A stretch of 64,000 nt of DNA from Phenylobacterium sp. (GTDB taxonomy: Bacteria > Pseudomonadota > Alphaproteobacteria > Caulobacterales > Caulobacteraceae), in contig NZ_SCTC01000077.1 in NCBI RefSeq assembly GCF_004299445.1, positions 1 to 64,000 of the forward strand, given 5' to 3'. Both the position numbers and the translations under genes were made by a program. The notes beneath the pieces were generated by a model, which was given only the letters and a program-made list of their open reading frames with translations, did not search any database and was not told the origin of the DNA. How positions within the stretch are numbered: position 1 is the stretch's first letter; the number at the start of each line of letters is the position of its first letter. Below, in pieces: positions 24,732 to 33,368 of the stretch.

Positions 24732-25129
24732 AATTCCCTGCGCTCCACCACGTCGGCATCGTCCAGCCCTCGGAAGAGGACGCTCAGACGCTGATGGCGG
24801 TCATGGGCCTGGAGGAAGACTACCGCGGCTATGTCCCGCAATGGTCGGCGCTGTGTATCTTCACCAAGCGCGAAACGGGCTCGCCCATCGAGTTCGTAGT
24901 GCCCGACGGCGGCCCCCTGCTGCGTTTCAACAAGGGCGCCGGTGGCCTGCACCACATCGCCCTTGAGGTGCCCGACCTGGACCAGCTGGCCCGCGACCTG
25001 GAAGCCCAGGAGATGAAGCTTCTGGAGCCCGAGCACGTCAAAGGCGCTGGGCCCTTCCTCTGCAACTTCCTGAGCCCGGTCTACACGCGGGGCATCACCA
25101 TCGAATACGTCCAGTTGCTGGCAGACTGA
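24728..25129 (+). CDS. VOC family (glyoxalase/methylmalonyl-CoA-epimerase-like) protein
   Basis: A 133-residue protein with a GTG start that overlaps the preceding stop (GTGA). The paired beta-alpha-beta-beta-beta modules of the vicinal-oxygen-chelate fold are seen in ALHHVGIVQPSEEDAQTLM and GGLHHIALEVPDLDQLARDL, with a C-terminal acidic residue in TIEYVQLL. His8, His75-type and the final Glu would form the metal site. The fold includes glyoxalases and acyl-CoA epimerases. In this operon it could epimerise or isomerise the ACP-bound unit, or act on a sugar intermediate; neither is demonstrated. Confidence 0.75.
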   Translation: MKFPALHHVGIVQPSEEDAQTLMAVMGLEEDYRGYVPQWSALCIFTKRETGSPIEFVVPDGGPLLRFNKGAGGLHHIALEVPDLDQLARDLEAQEMKLLEPEHVKGAGPFLCNFLSPVYTRGITIEYVQLLAD

Positions 25130-26322
25130 TGGCAGCACCCCGCGAAATCCGCATTGGACTTCTCTGGCACGGCCGCGGCTCGGGCAACCTGGGCATCGGC
25201 GCGCTGACGGTCGGCAACATCCTGTGCGCACGCGCGGCCGCCGAGGCGCTGGGCCTCACGCCACGCTTCACGCTGCTGGAGTTCGCCAACGATTTCGACG
25301 AGCCCTATGTCGAGGGCCCCGACATCGACGCCTTCGAGATCACCACGAAGTCGATGCTGTCGCCCGCGGGCTACTGGTCGCGCATCGGCAAGCTGGACTG
25401 CATTCTCGACATCGGCGCGGGCGACAGCTTCACCGACATCTATTCGTCCAAGCGCTTCGGCTTCCTCTGGTTGTCGAAGGCGATGGCCTGGCTGCGCGGC
25501 GTGCCGCTGCTGTTCAGCCCGCAGACGATCGGGCCCTTCAAGCGCCAGCCGCACACGGCGCTGGCCAGCTGGGCCATGAAGCGCGCCTTCGCCGTCGTCG
25601 CGCGCGACCCGCAATCGTTCGCCGCCATCGGCCAGATGGCCCCGGGCGCCAAGGCCGTACAGGCCGTGGACGTGGCGTTCCGCCTGCCCTTCGACCGACC
25701 GGCCCGCGCGGCGGGCGGCCCGCTCGAGATCGGCGTCAATGTGTCTGGCCTGCTGTTCAACGGCGGCTACACAGGCGGCAACGAGTTCGGGCTGCAGGTC
25801 GACTACGCCGACCTGATGCGCCGCTTCATCGCTGAGATGCTCGCCCGTCCGGGCGTGCGGGTGCACCTGATCACCCACGCCACCGGCGACAAGCTGCCCA
25901 TGGACGACGACGGCCGCGTCGCCGACCGATTGGCCGCCGAGTTCCCCGCCGCCGTGCGCCCGCCGAACTTCCCCTCGCCGTCCGCGGCCAAGTCCTACAT
26001 CGCCGGCATGGACTTCCTGGTGGCCGGGCGCATGCACGCCTGCATCGGCGCCTACTCCGCCGGCGTTCCGGTGGTCCCCATCGCCTACAGTCGGAAGTTC
26101 TCGGGTCTCTTCCAGGGCGTCCTCGGCTATGATTTCGGCGTGCCGGTCTCTGGCATGAGCACGGAGGAAGCCTTGGGCTACCTGCGGACCTGCGTCGATG
26201 ATCGCGCCCGCCTGGCCGAGGCGGTTCGCGCCGGACAGGCTGTGGTCGAGGGCGCGCTCGCGGCCTACGACACCGAGCTGCGCGCGCTGTTCACCTCCGC
26301 CACGGAGAGGAAGGCCCGGTGA
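25129..26322 (+). CDS. Polysaccharide pyruvyl transferase family protein
   Basis: A 397-residue protein of the CsaB/WcaK-like family. The N-terminus has IGLLWHGRGSGNLGIGALTV, similar to the G-rich N-terminal element of the family, and CILDIGAGDSFTDIY; the C-terminal part carries VAGRMHACIGAYSAGVPVVPIAYSRKF, the conserved HxxI-type donor-binding region. Members add a ketal pyruvate from phosphoenolpyruvate to a sugar, giving the polymer negative charge, although some act as glycosyltransferases. The ATG overlaps the VOC stop (TGATG). The FrhB-like gene at 16281 often accompanies this family. Confidence 0.85.
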   Translation: MAAPREIRIGLLWHGRGSGNLGIGALTVGNILCARAAAEALGLTPRFTLLEFANDFDEPYVEGPDIDAFEITTKSMLSPAGYWSRIGKLDCILDIGAGDSFTDIYSSKRFGFLWLSKAMAWLRGVPLLFSPQTIGPFKRQPHTALASWAMKRAFAVVARDPQSFAAIGQMAPGAKAVQAVDVAFRLPFDRPARAAGGPLEIGVNVSGLLFNGGYTGGNEFGLQVDYADLMRRFIAEMLARPGVRVHLITHATGDKLPMDDDGRVADRLAAEFPAAVRPPNFPSPSAAKSYIAGMDFLVAGRMHACIGAYSAGVPVVPIAYSRKFSGLFQGVLGYDFGVPVSGMSTEEALGYLRTCVDDRARLAEAVRAGQAVVEGALAAYDTELRALFTSATERKAR

Positions 26323-28010
26323 GCGCCCGCGCCAAGAGCAAGGCGGCGGTCGCCAAGAGGGACAAGCCGCCGAAAGCGCGGCGGGTGAAGGAAGATCGCC
26401 CGCGCCGGCCGGCCCTATTCTCGCGCCGCAGCCCGGCGCCGCCGCCGACCTACGACGGCGCCCTCCTTGCCGGCTATCGTCGCCCGCCCCTCTCGAACGG
26501 GAAGCGGACCCTGCTCTACCTGCTGCTGGCGGCCATCTGCATCGGCTGGGGGGTCATGTTCGGCCTCGCCGCGCCCTTCAAGATCATGCCGTTGCTGGCG
26601 CCTCTGCCGCTTTTGGCGCTGCTTCTCGTCTGGGTCTTGCCGCAGGGCGAGTACGCACCGACCGGCGCTTTAGAGCCACTCTTCCTCGCATTCTTCGCGG
26701 CCCTGTTCGTCTGGCCCAATTACATCGCGATCACGATCCCGCACCTGCCTTGGCTCACGATGCTGCGGATCTTCGCCGCACCCCTGATCTTCGTGCTGCT
26801 GATCTGCATCTCGGTCTCACCGAACTTCCGCAAGGCGATCGGGGACCCGATGCGGTCGGATCCCTACATCTGGAAGCTGGTGGTCGCCTTCGTCGTGATC
26901 CAGACGGTGTCGCTGCTGTTCACCAACCGTCTGAACATCTCGCTGAACAAGTACATCGTCGCGCAGATGAACCACACGGCCATCTTCTTCGTCAGCTGCT
27001 ATCTGTTCACCCGGCCGGGTCTCGCAACGCGTTGGGCCGGCGCCTACCTCGCCATGGCCTACGTCATCTGCTTCGTCGGCATCTGGCAGATGCTGATCGG
27101 GAAAGTCCCCTGGGTGGGACACATCCCACCCCTTCTGAAGGTCGACAGCGCCCTGATCGACAACGTGCTCGACGGGATCGAGCGTTCCGCTATCGGCAAG
27201 CAGCGGGTTCAAAGCCTTCTCACGTCGCCCCTGGGGTTGGCGGAAGTGCTCGGACTGGCCGCGCCGTTCGCGATCCATTTCGCGGTCGCCCAGGGCAGCA
27301 GGCTGTTTACCCGCATCGTCTCGGTGCTCTACCTGCCGCTGGCCCTGTACGTGATCCTGCTCAGCGACTCCCGCCTGGGCATCGTTGTGCTGATGGGCGC
27401 AGCCTTGTTCTACGTCCTGATCTGGGCCTCGCTGCGCTGGCGGTCCGACCAGCGCAGCCTGATCGCTCCGGCGATGGTGCTGGCCTATCCCGCCGTACTC
27501 ATGGGCACCTTTGTGGCCAGCTTCTTTGTGGGCTTCCTGCGGCGCGCGGTCTGGGGCAGCGGCGCCGAGGCGTCCAGCACCACGGCCAGGCTCACGCAGT
27601 GGGAAATGGCCAAGCCACACCTGTTCTCGCACCCCTGGGGCTTCGGGATCGGTGAAGCGGCCCGGACCGTCGGGTTCCGCAGCCCGAACGGGCAGATGAC
27701 GCTGGATTCCTATTACATCCAGCTGCTCATGGACTACGGCTTCCTGGGCTTCATCGTCTACATGGCCATCTTCATCCGCGCCTCGTGGGTCGCGGGCAGC
27801 AGCGTGGTGAAGTACAAGCCGACCGGTGACCTCACGATCCTTCTGCCGATCGCCGTCGCCCTGATGAACTTCGTTGTGGCGAAGATGGTTTTCATCCTCG
27901 ACTCCAACCATCCACTCATCTTCATGATGCTGGGCGGCGCGTTGGCCCTGTCCTGGCGCCTCAAAAACAAGGCTGAGGCCGAAGCCCGCGGAGCCCCGGT
28001 GGGGGCCTAG
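26319..28010 (+). CDS. O-antigen ligase/polymerase family membrane protein (Wzy candidate)
   Basis: A 563-residue polytopic membrane protein. A basic, disordered N-terminus of about 60 residues (KSKAAVAKRDKPPKARRVKE) precedes about 12 hydrophobic segments. The O-antigen ligase/Wzy_C domain has its large periplasmic loop around residues 240-330 and the region SDSRLGIVVLMGAALFYVL. It is the only polymerase/ligase candidate in the window, so it probably joins repeat units delivered by the flippase at 9024. The start is a GTG overlapping the previous stop (GTGA). Its end overlaps the end of a convergent glycosyltransferase gene by four bases. Confidence 0.8.
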   Translation: MSARAKSKAAVAKRDKPPKARRVKEDRPRRPALFSRRSPAPPPTYDGALLAGYRRPPLSNGKRTLLYLLLAAICIGWGVMFGLAAPFKIMPLLAPLPLLALLLVWVLPQGEYAPTGALEPLFLAFFAALFVWPNYIAITIPHLPWLTMLRIFAAPLIFVLLICISVSPNFRKAIGDPMRSDPYIWKLVVAFVVIQTVSLLFTNRLNISLNKYIVAQMNHTAIFFVSCYLFTRPGLATRWAGAYLAMAYVICFVGIWQMLIGKVPWVGHIPPLLKVDSALIDNVLDGIERSAIGKQRVQSLLTSPLGLAEVLGLAAPFAIHFAVAQGSRLFTRIVSVLYLPLALYVILLSDSRLGIVVLMGAALFYVLIWASLRWRSDQRSLIAPAMVLAYPAVLMGTFVASFFVGFLRRAVWGSGAEASSTTARLTQWEMAKPHLFSHPWGFGIGEAARTVGFRSPNGQMTLDSYYIQLLMDYGFLGFIVYMAIFIRASWVAGSSVVKYKPTGDLTILLPIAVALMNFVVAKMVFILDSNHPLIFMMLGGALALSWRLKNKAEAEARGAPVGA

Positions 28011-29149
28011 CCCCCCGTCACCTTCTCGATGACGCCCCGATAGGTCGCCACCACGCCGGCGCGCTTGTAGGGGTCCAGTCCGCCGTCAGCATGCAGCTTG
28101 GCGATGTCGGCCTTCAGTCGTGCTTCCTCGGCAAGCAGGTACTTCAACGCCGCCTGGACGTCGGCGTTGTCTTGGCTGCGGCAGGCATAGCCCACCTGGC
28201 CATGCTCGAAGAGGCCGTCGACGCTCCATTCGCGGGTGTAAAGGATCGGCAGGCCCGAGAAGAGCGCCTCGATGAAAACCATGCCGAAGGTCTCGCGCAA
28301 GGTCGGCATCACGAAGGCCACATAGCCGCCCAGGATGCTCTCGAACTCGCCCTCGGGCAGTGGCCCCTTCATGAACACCCGCTGGCCCGCGCCCGCGGCG
28401 GTGATGATCTCGGCGACCTCGGTGATCGCCTCCGGACCACCCTTGCCCCAGACGTCGAGCGTGACGTCAGGGGTGGTCTTGGCCACCTCCATGATCGCCT
28501 GCACCAGGCCCACGAAGTTTTTCCGCTTGTGGACGTCCAGGTTGAACAGGGTGACGAACCGCGGCGCGCCGGCCGGCTTCGAGGGCGTGAACTTGTCGTG
28601 CCACACGATGGGCGGCAGCACCGTGGCCTTGCCGCGGTCCAAGCCATAGCCGGCCTCGAACTTGTCGGTGGCCCACGGCGCGCAGGGAAAGACCTGGGCC
28701 GCGTCGGCCACGATCTGGCGCCACTTGGGCATCAGGTCCTTGCGGGCGCCGGCGATCTTCAGGTCGGTGTCGCCCCAGATGTCGCAGACGTACGGCGCGC
28801 CCAGCGCCTTGGTGAGGTCCAGCGCGATCAGCCCCTCGACCGACAGCTTGTGGGCGTGGATCACGTCGGGCTGGATCCCGGCGGCGCGGACATCCTTCAG
28901 GATCCAGTCGGCCACCGGCTTGAGGCGGGAGGCGTGGAACAGTCCCTTGGGCGGCGCGCCATAGGCCAGCGCCGTCCGGTCGGTCCCAAAGCGGAGGGCA
29001 TGCACGCCCGTCTTCCAGTTCGCCCGGTTCAGCGAATAGACGACGTGGCGGTACTCGGGCGTGTTCTCCACCAGGTTCTGCACCGACCGGGTCTTGGCCC
29101 CCACCATCGGGTCGGGGAAATCGCACGTGATGTGGAGGATCGTCTTCAT
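28007..29149 (-). CDS. Glycosyltransferase family 4 (GT-B fold)
   Basis: A 380-residue cytoplasmic enzyme. The N-terminal half has a GT4-type acceptor domain with ITCDFPDPMVGAKTRSVQNL and VIHAHKLSVEGLIALDL. The C-terminal donor domain has RFVTLFNLDVHKRKNFVGLV, LDVWGKGG and the EX7E-type element PTLRETFGMVFIEALFSGLP. It would transfer a nucleotide-activated sugar with retention of configuration; the sugar is unknown. It is the only leftward gene between two rightward operons and begins 194 bases from the epimerase start. Confidence 0.85.
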   Translation of the reverse strand: MKTILHITCDFPDPMVGAKTRSVQNLVENTPEYRHVVYSLNRANWKTGVHALRFGTDRTALAYGAPPKGLFHASRLKPVADWILKDVRAAGIQPDVIHAHKLSVEGLIALDLTKALGAPYVCDIWGDTDLKIAGARKDLMPKWRQIVADAAQVFPCAPWATDKFEAGYGLDRGKATVLPPIVWHDKFTPSKPAGAPRFVTLFNLDVHKRKNFVGLVQAIMEVAKTTPDVTLDVWGKGGPEAITEVAEIITAAGAGQRVFMKGPLPEGEFESILGGYVAFVMPTLRETFGMVFIEALFSGLPILYTREWSVDGLFEHGQVGYACRSQDNADVQAALKYLLAEEARLKADIAKLHADGGLDPYKRAGVVATYRGVIEKVTGG

Positions 29150-29343
29150 GCGCGCGCGTCGGCCCCTGGAGTTCTGCCCGCCCCTTATTCCCGCCCAGTC
29201 CCTACAGGGTCCTTAAGCACGAGGCCGCGCAAGGAAGCCCACGCGACCGGCAGGGTCAATGCGGCTCCGGTCACCCGTTGGGGTTCTCTTTACGCCCCAC
29301 GGGATACCTGCTTAGGGCAGGTCGCGAAGCAGGGTGTGTGCGA
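29150..29343. promoter_or_regulatory. Divergent promoter region between GT4 and epimerase genes
   Basis: The 194-base gap separates the leftward glycosyltransferase from the rightward heptose operon. A short hairpin with arms CCTGC and GCAGG (about 29307-29321) lies just before the epimerase start. No clear -35/-10 pair was recognised. Confidence 0.3.
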
Positions 29344-30297
29344 ATGACGATGATTGTGACGGGCGCCGCCGGCTTCATAGGCAGCCAGCTGGTTGACCGC
29401 CTCCTCGCCGACGGCCACCGGGTGGTGGGCGTGGACAACATGAGCCGGGGCACGCGCGAGAACCTGGCAATGGCCCTGCCGCACAAGGACTTCACCCTCA
29501 TCGAGGGCGACTGCGCCGAGCCCGCGAGCCTCACCGCCGCTCTCGCCGCGCACGGCACCGCGGACATCGTCTGGCACCTGGCCGCCAACTCCGACATCGC
29601 CGCGGGCGTCGCCGACACCCGCATCGACATGCGCGACACCTTCATGACCACCTGGGGCGCGGTTGAGATCGCCAAGGCGGCGGGCGCGGCGAAGATCGCC
29701 TTCGCCTCCACATCGGCCGTCTACGGCGCCCATCCCGACCCGCTGGTCGAGACCCACGGGCCGATGCTGCCCATCTCCAACTACGGCGCCATGAAGCTGG
29801 CCGGCGAGGCGCTGATCAGCGCCGCGGTCGAGTCCCACCTGAAGCAGGCCTGGATCTTCCGCTTCCCCAACGTGGTCGGCGACCGCGCCACGCACGGCGT
29901 CATCAACGACCTGTTCCTGAAGCTGAAGCGCGACCCCACCGAGCTCGAGGTCCTGGGCGACGGCAAGCAGCAGAAGCCCTACCTGCATGCGTCCGACCTG
30001 ATCGAGGCCATGCTCTACATCGTCGACAAGGCCGACGAGCCACGGGCTCTGTACAATATCGGCCCGGAGGACGAAGGCTTCGACGTCGCCGGCATCGCAG
30101 CCGGCGTCATCGCCGCGTCGAAAACCGGCGCCAGGATCCGCTACACGGGCGGCGATCGCGGCTGGGTAGGCGACGTGCCGAAGTTCTCCTACTCGGTCGA
30201 CAAGCTGGCCCGTCTGGGTTGGCGGCCGTCCATGTCGTCGGCGCAGGCCGTGGCGCGGGCGATCCAGGAAGTGGCTGTTCAGCGGGGATTTGCTTGA
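29344..30297 (+). CDS. NAD-dependent epimerase/dehydratase (SDR)
   Basis: A 317-residue extended short-chain dehydrogenase. The NAD-binding motif GAAGFIGS is at the N-terminus, the YxxxK pair is in SNYGAMKLAGE, and KQQKPYLHASDLIEAM is the usual substrate-side segment. It begins a four-gene set for GDP-heptose synthesis and may convert GDP-heptose further, for example by 4,6-dehydration or epimerisation, but the exact sugar cannot be read. I chose ATG 29344 because it starts directly before the Rossmann motif; GTG 29338 is possible. Its stop overlaps the next start (TTGA). Confidence 0.8.
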   Translation: MTMIVTGAAGFIGSQLVDRLLADGHRVVGVDNMSRGTRENLAMALPHKDFTLIEGDCAEPASLTAALAAHGTADIVWHLAANSDIAAGVADTRIDMRDTFMTTWGAVEIAKAAGAAKIAFASTSAVYGAHPDPLVETHGPMLPISNYGAMKLAGEALISAAVESHLKQAWIFRFPNVVGDRATHGVINDLFLKLKRDPTELEVLGDGKQQKPYLHASDLIEAMLYIVDKADEPRALYNIGPEDEGFDVAGIAAGVIAASKTGARIRYTGGDRGWVGDVPKFSYSVDKLARLGWRPSMSSAQAVARAIQEVAVQRGFA

Positions 30298-31613
30298 CCC
30301 AGGTCGTCATCCTGGCCGGGGGCATGGGCACCCGGCTGAAAGAGATCACCGGCGACCTGCCGAAACCCCTGGCCCCCATCGACGGGACCACCCTGCTCGG
30401 CCGCCAGCTCGAGCTGGTGGCGGCCTCGGCCATGACGGACGTCGTGATCCTCTGCGGCTACAAGGCCGACGTGATCGCCGAGTACTGCGGCGATGGCTCC
30501 AAGTGGGGCCTGAACGTCCGCTGCGTCGTCGAGGCCGGCCCGCGCGGCACCGCCGGCGCCGTTCTGGACGCCATGGGCGAGCTGCAGGACCGCTTCATCG
30601 TCATGTATGGCGACGTGGTGCTGGACGTGGACCTCGACCGCCTGGTCGCCATCCACGAAAAACACGCGCCCGCCGCGACTCTGCTGGTGCACCCCAACGA
30701 CCACCCCTTCGATTCCGACATCGTCGAAGTCGACCGCCAGGGCTTCGTCACGCAGATCCGCGGCTATCCGCACCCGCCGGGTCTGGACCTGCCCAACCTG
30801 GTCAATGCGGGCCTCTATGTGCTGGAGCGCGACGCGCTACAGGGCTTGCAGGGCCTCCCCGAAAAGCCCGACTTCGGCAAGCACGTCTTCGCCGCGATGG
30901 TGGCCCAGGGCCTGCGCCTCTACGGCTACCGCAGCCCCGAGTACATCAAGGACGCAGGAACGCCGGAGCGCCTGGTCAAGACCGGGCGCGACATCGCCAG
31001 CGGCAAGGTCGCCGGCCTGTCCCTGCGCAACCTGGCCCCGGCCATCTTCCTGGACCGCGACGGCGTGCTCAACGAGGAGGTCGGCCTGATCTCCAGGCCT
31101 GAGAACCTGCGCCTGATCCCGGGCGTGGGCGAGGCCGTGGTGCGGATCAACCGTTCCGCCTACCGCTCGGTGATCATCACCAACCAGCCGGTCATCGCCC
31201 GCGGCGACTGCACCGAAGACGAACTGCAGGCTATCCACAATCGCCTCGACACCCTGCTGGCCGCCGAGCACGCCTACGTCGACGCGCTCTACTACTGCCC
31301 GCACCACCCGGACAAAGGCTTTCCCGGCGAAGTGCCCGAGCTGAAGTTCGCCTGCGAATGCCGCAAGCCCGAGCCCGGGATGATCCGCAAGGCCGCCGAG
31401 GAGCTGCGCATCGACCTTTCCCGCTCCTGGTACATCGGAGACACGACGACCGACATGGAGCTGGCGCGGCGCTGCGGCCTCAACTTCATCCTCGTCGAGA
31501 CCGGCCACGCGGGCCGGGACGGCAAGTTCCCCGGCGAACCGCAGCATCGCGTCCGCGACCTGGCGGCGGCCGTAAATCTCATTCTGGGAGAGCCTGTTGC
31601 GGTCGCCGGGTAA
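30294..31613 (+). CDS. HddC-GmhB fusion: heptose 1-phosphate nucleotidyltransferase and heptose bisphosphate phosphatase
   Basis: A 439-residue bifunctional protein. Residues about 1-235 are a sugar-phosphate nucleotidyltransferase (VVILAGGMGTRLKEITGDLP, KPLAPIDG, MYGDVVLDVDLD, KDAGTPERL). Residues about 248-430 are a HAD-IIIA phosphatase with D254 and D256 in IFLDRDGVLNEE, the Zn-binding YYCPHHPDKG...CECRKPEPG of GmhB, and YIGDTTTDMELA. The two would remove the C7 phosphate and then form GDP-heptose. The start is a TTG at 30294 with AGCGGGGA upstream and a four-base overlap; longer in-frame starts lie inside the epimerase gene. The nucleotide specificity is inferred from the neighbours. Confidence 0.85.
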   Translation: MTQVVILAGGMGTRLKEITGDLPKPLAPIDGTTLLGRQLELVAASAMTDVVILCGYKADVIAEYCGDGSKWGLNVRCVVEAGPRGTAGAVLDAMGELQDRFIVMYGDVVLDVDLDRLVAIHEKHAPAATLLVHPNDHPFDSDIVEVDRQGFVTQIRGYPHPPGLDLPNLVNAGLYVLERDALQGLQGLPEKPDFGKHVFAAMVAQGLRLYGYRSPEYIKDAGTPERLVKTGRDIASGKVAGLSLRNLAPAIFLDRDGVLNEEVGLISRPENLRLIPGVGEAVVRINRSAYRSVIITNQPVIARGDCTEDELQAIHNRLDTLLAAEHAYVDALYYCPHHPDKGFPGEVPELKFACECRKPEPGMIRKAAEELRIDLSRSWYIGDTTTDMELARRCGLNFILVETGHAGRDGKFPGEPQHRVRDLAAAVNLILGEPVAVAG

Positions 31614-31697
31614 GGCGGCGGCTTCAGAGGAAAGTAACGTTAGCTGGCCTAAGCCGAAACGAGACGCCGGCCGCAGGGCCAGCGAGGGGTGCGAGCG

Positions 31698-32678
31698 ATG
31701 ATCATCTCGAAGACGCCGCTGCGGCTGAGCTTTGTGGGGGGCGGCAGCGACCTGCCGGCCTTCTATCGCGATGGCGTGGGCGCGGTGCTCTCCACCTCGA
31801 TCAACAAGTTCGTCTACGTGACGATCAACAAGCGCTTCGAGCCGGGTATCCGCCTCAGCTACTCCAAGACCGAGGAAGTGTTGTCGGTCGCCGAGATCGA
31901 GCACCGGATCGTCAAGGCCACCCTGGGCAAGCTGGGCGTCGATGGCGGGGTCGAGATCACCTCGGTGGCCGACATCCCCTCGCGCGGCAGCGGATTGGGC
32001 TCGTCCAGTTCCTTCACCGTGGGCCTGTTGCACGCCCTGTACGCCTACCTGGGCCAGTACCGGCCCAAGCTGGACCTGGGCCGCGAGGCCTGCGAGGTCG
32101 AGATCGACCTATGCGGCGAGCCGATCGGCAAGCAGGACCAGTACGCCGCCGCCGCCGGCGGCCTCAACATCATCAAGTTCTATCCGGACGAGACCGTGAC
32201 CGTGGAGCCGGTGATCGCGCCGGCGGGCGTGACCGACACCATCGAGTCCGAGATGCTCATGTTCTACACGGGCATTGTCCGCTCGGCCTCGGGCGTGTTG
32301 CAGCAGCAGTCCGACGCGGTGGCGGCCGACAAGGCCAAGAAGCAAGCGCTGGTGCGGATGACCGAGCTGGTCGACGTGCTGCGCGATGAGATCTCCCGCG
32401 GGAACACCGACGCGCTGGGCGAGATCCTCCACGAGAACTGGATGCTGAAGAAGGGGCTGACCGCCGCCATCTCCAGCGGCGACATCGACGACTACTACGA
32501 CGCCGCCCGCAAGGCAGGCGCCCGTGGCGGCAAGCTGCTGGGGGCCGGCGGCGGGGGCTTCATGGTGTTCTCTGCGCCAAAAGAGCGCCACGCCGACATC
32601 AAGGCTGCACTCTCGCACCTGCGTCATGTGGACTTCGGGTTCGAGAACATGGGCACCAGCATCGTGTTCTATCAGTGA
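31698..32678 (+). CDS. hddA: D-glycero-D-manno-heptose 7-phosphate kinase (HddA-like GHMP kinase)
   Basis: A 326-residue GHMP kinase. The N-terminus IISKTPLRLSFVGGGSDLPAFY is characteristic of HddA-type sugar kinases. The ATP-binding motif is PSRGSGLGSSSSFTVGLLHAL, and the third motif is KLLGAGGGGFMVF. It phosphorylates the anomeric position of heptose 7-phosphate, the step between GmhA and GmhB; both partner functions are encoded on either side. I chose the ATG at 31698; a GTG at 31689 would add three residues. Confidence 0.87.
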   Translation: MIISKTPLRLSFVGGGSDLPAFYRDGVGAVLSTSINKFVYVTINKRFEPGIRLSYSKTEEVLSVAEIEHRIVKATLGKLGVDGGVEITSVADIPSRGSGLGSSSSFTVGLLHALYAYLGQYRPKLDLGREACEVEIDLCGEPIGKQDQYAAAAGGLNIIKFYPDETVTVEPVIAPAGVTDTIESEMLMFYTGIVRSASGVLQQQSDAVAADKAKKQALVRMTELVDVLRDEISRGNTDALGEILHENWMLKKGLTAAISSGDIDDYYDAARKAGARGGKLLGAGGGGFMVFSAPKERHADIKAALSHLRHVDFGFENMGTSIVFYQ

Positions 32679-32727
32679 CGTTGTCCGGAGCGGCCAGGCC
32701 GCGACGAACATCTGAAAGGGGCTGCGC

Positions 32728-33354
32728 ATGACCTTCTTCCCCGACCGCCTGTTCGACGGCGCCGGCGCCTACGCGGCGGCCTATTTCGAGCAGTACAGCC
32801 ACGCGGCGGCCACCCTCGACCAGGACGCCCTGAAGCGCGCCGGCGAGCTCGTGGGCGACGTGATCGCCCGCGGTGGCACGATCTACTCCTGCGGCAACGG
32901 TGGGTCGGCCGCGATCGCCAACCACCTGGCCTGCGACTGCCTGAAAGGCATCCGCGCTGGCACTTCGATCCGGCCCAAGGTGTGCAGCCTGTCGACCACG
33001 GTCGAGCTGATCACCGCTATCGCCAACGACATCAGCTATGACGACGTCTTCTCGTACCAGCTGGACTCGCTGGGCCAGCCCGGCGACCTGCTGATCGCCA
33101 TCAGCTCGTCCGGGTCGTCGCCCAACATCGTCAAGGCGCTGAAGTTGGCGAAGGAGAAGGGCCTGAAAACGCTGGCCTTCACGGGCTTCGGCGGCGGTGA
33201 GTCCGCCAAGGTCGCAGATGTCAGCCTGCACGTTCAGGCCGAGAACTACGGCGTCGTCGAAGACGTGCACCAGTCGCTGATGCACCTTCTGGCCCAGTAC
33301 ACCCGCCACCGGAACCTGGACGACACGTCCACGCTCGGCAGCGTGAAGTTCTGA
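32728..33354 (+). CDS. gmhA: Sedoheptulose 7-phosphate isomerase (GmhA-like SIS protein)
   Basis: A 208-residue SIS-domain protein. The sugar-binding segments IYSCGNGGSAAIANHLACDC (about 52-71) and ISSSGSSPNIVKALKLAKEKG (about 127-147) and the C-terminal acidic/His motif VEDVHQSLMHLL match GmhA. It converts sedoheptulose 7-phosphate to D-glycero-D-manno-heptose 7-phosphate, the first step of ADP- or GDP-heptose synthesis. With the kinase and the fused phosphatase/transferase it completes the pathway in three genes. A second, housekeeping copy may exist elsewhere. Confidence 0.88.
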   Translation: MTFFPDRLFDGAGAYAAAYFEQYSHAAATLDQDALKRAGELVGDVIARGGTIYSCGNGGSAAIANHLACDCLKGIRAGTSIRPKVCSLSTTVELITAIANDISYDDVFSYQLDSLGQPGDLLIAISSSGSSPNIVKALKLAKEKGLKTLAFTGFGGGESAKVADVSLHVQAENYGVVEDVHQSLMHLLAQYTRHRNLDDTSTLGSVKF

Positions 33355-33368
33355 GCGGACCCGCGCCG

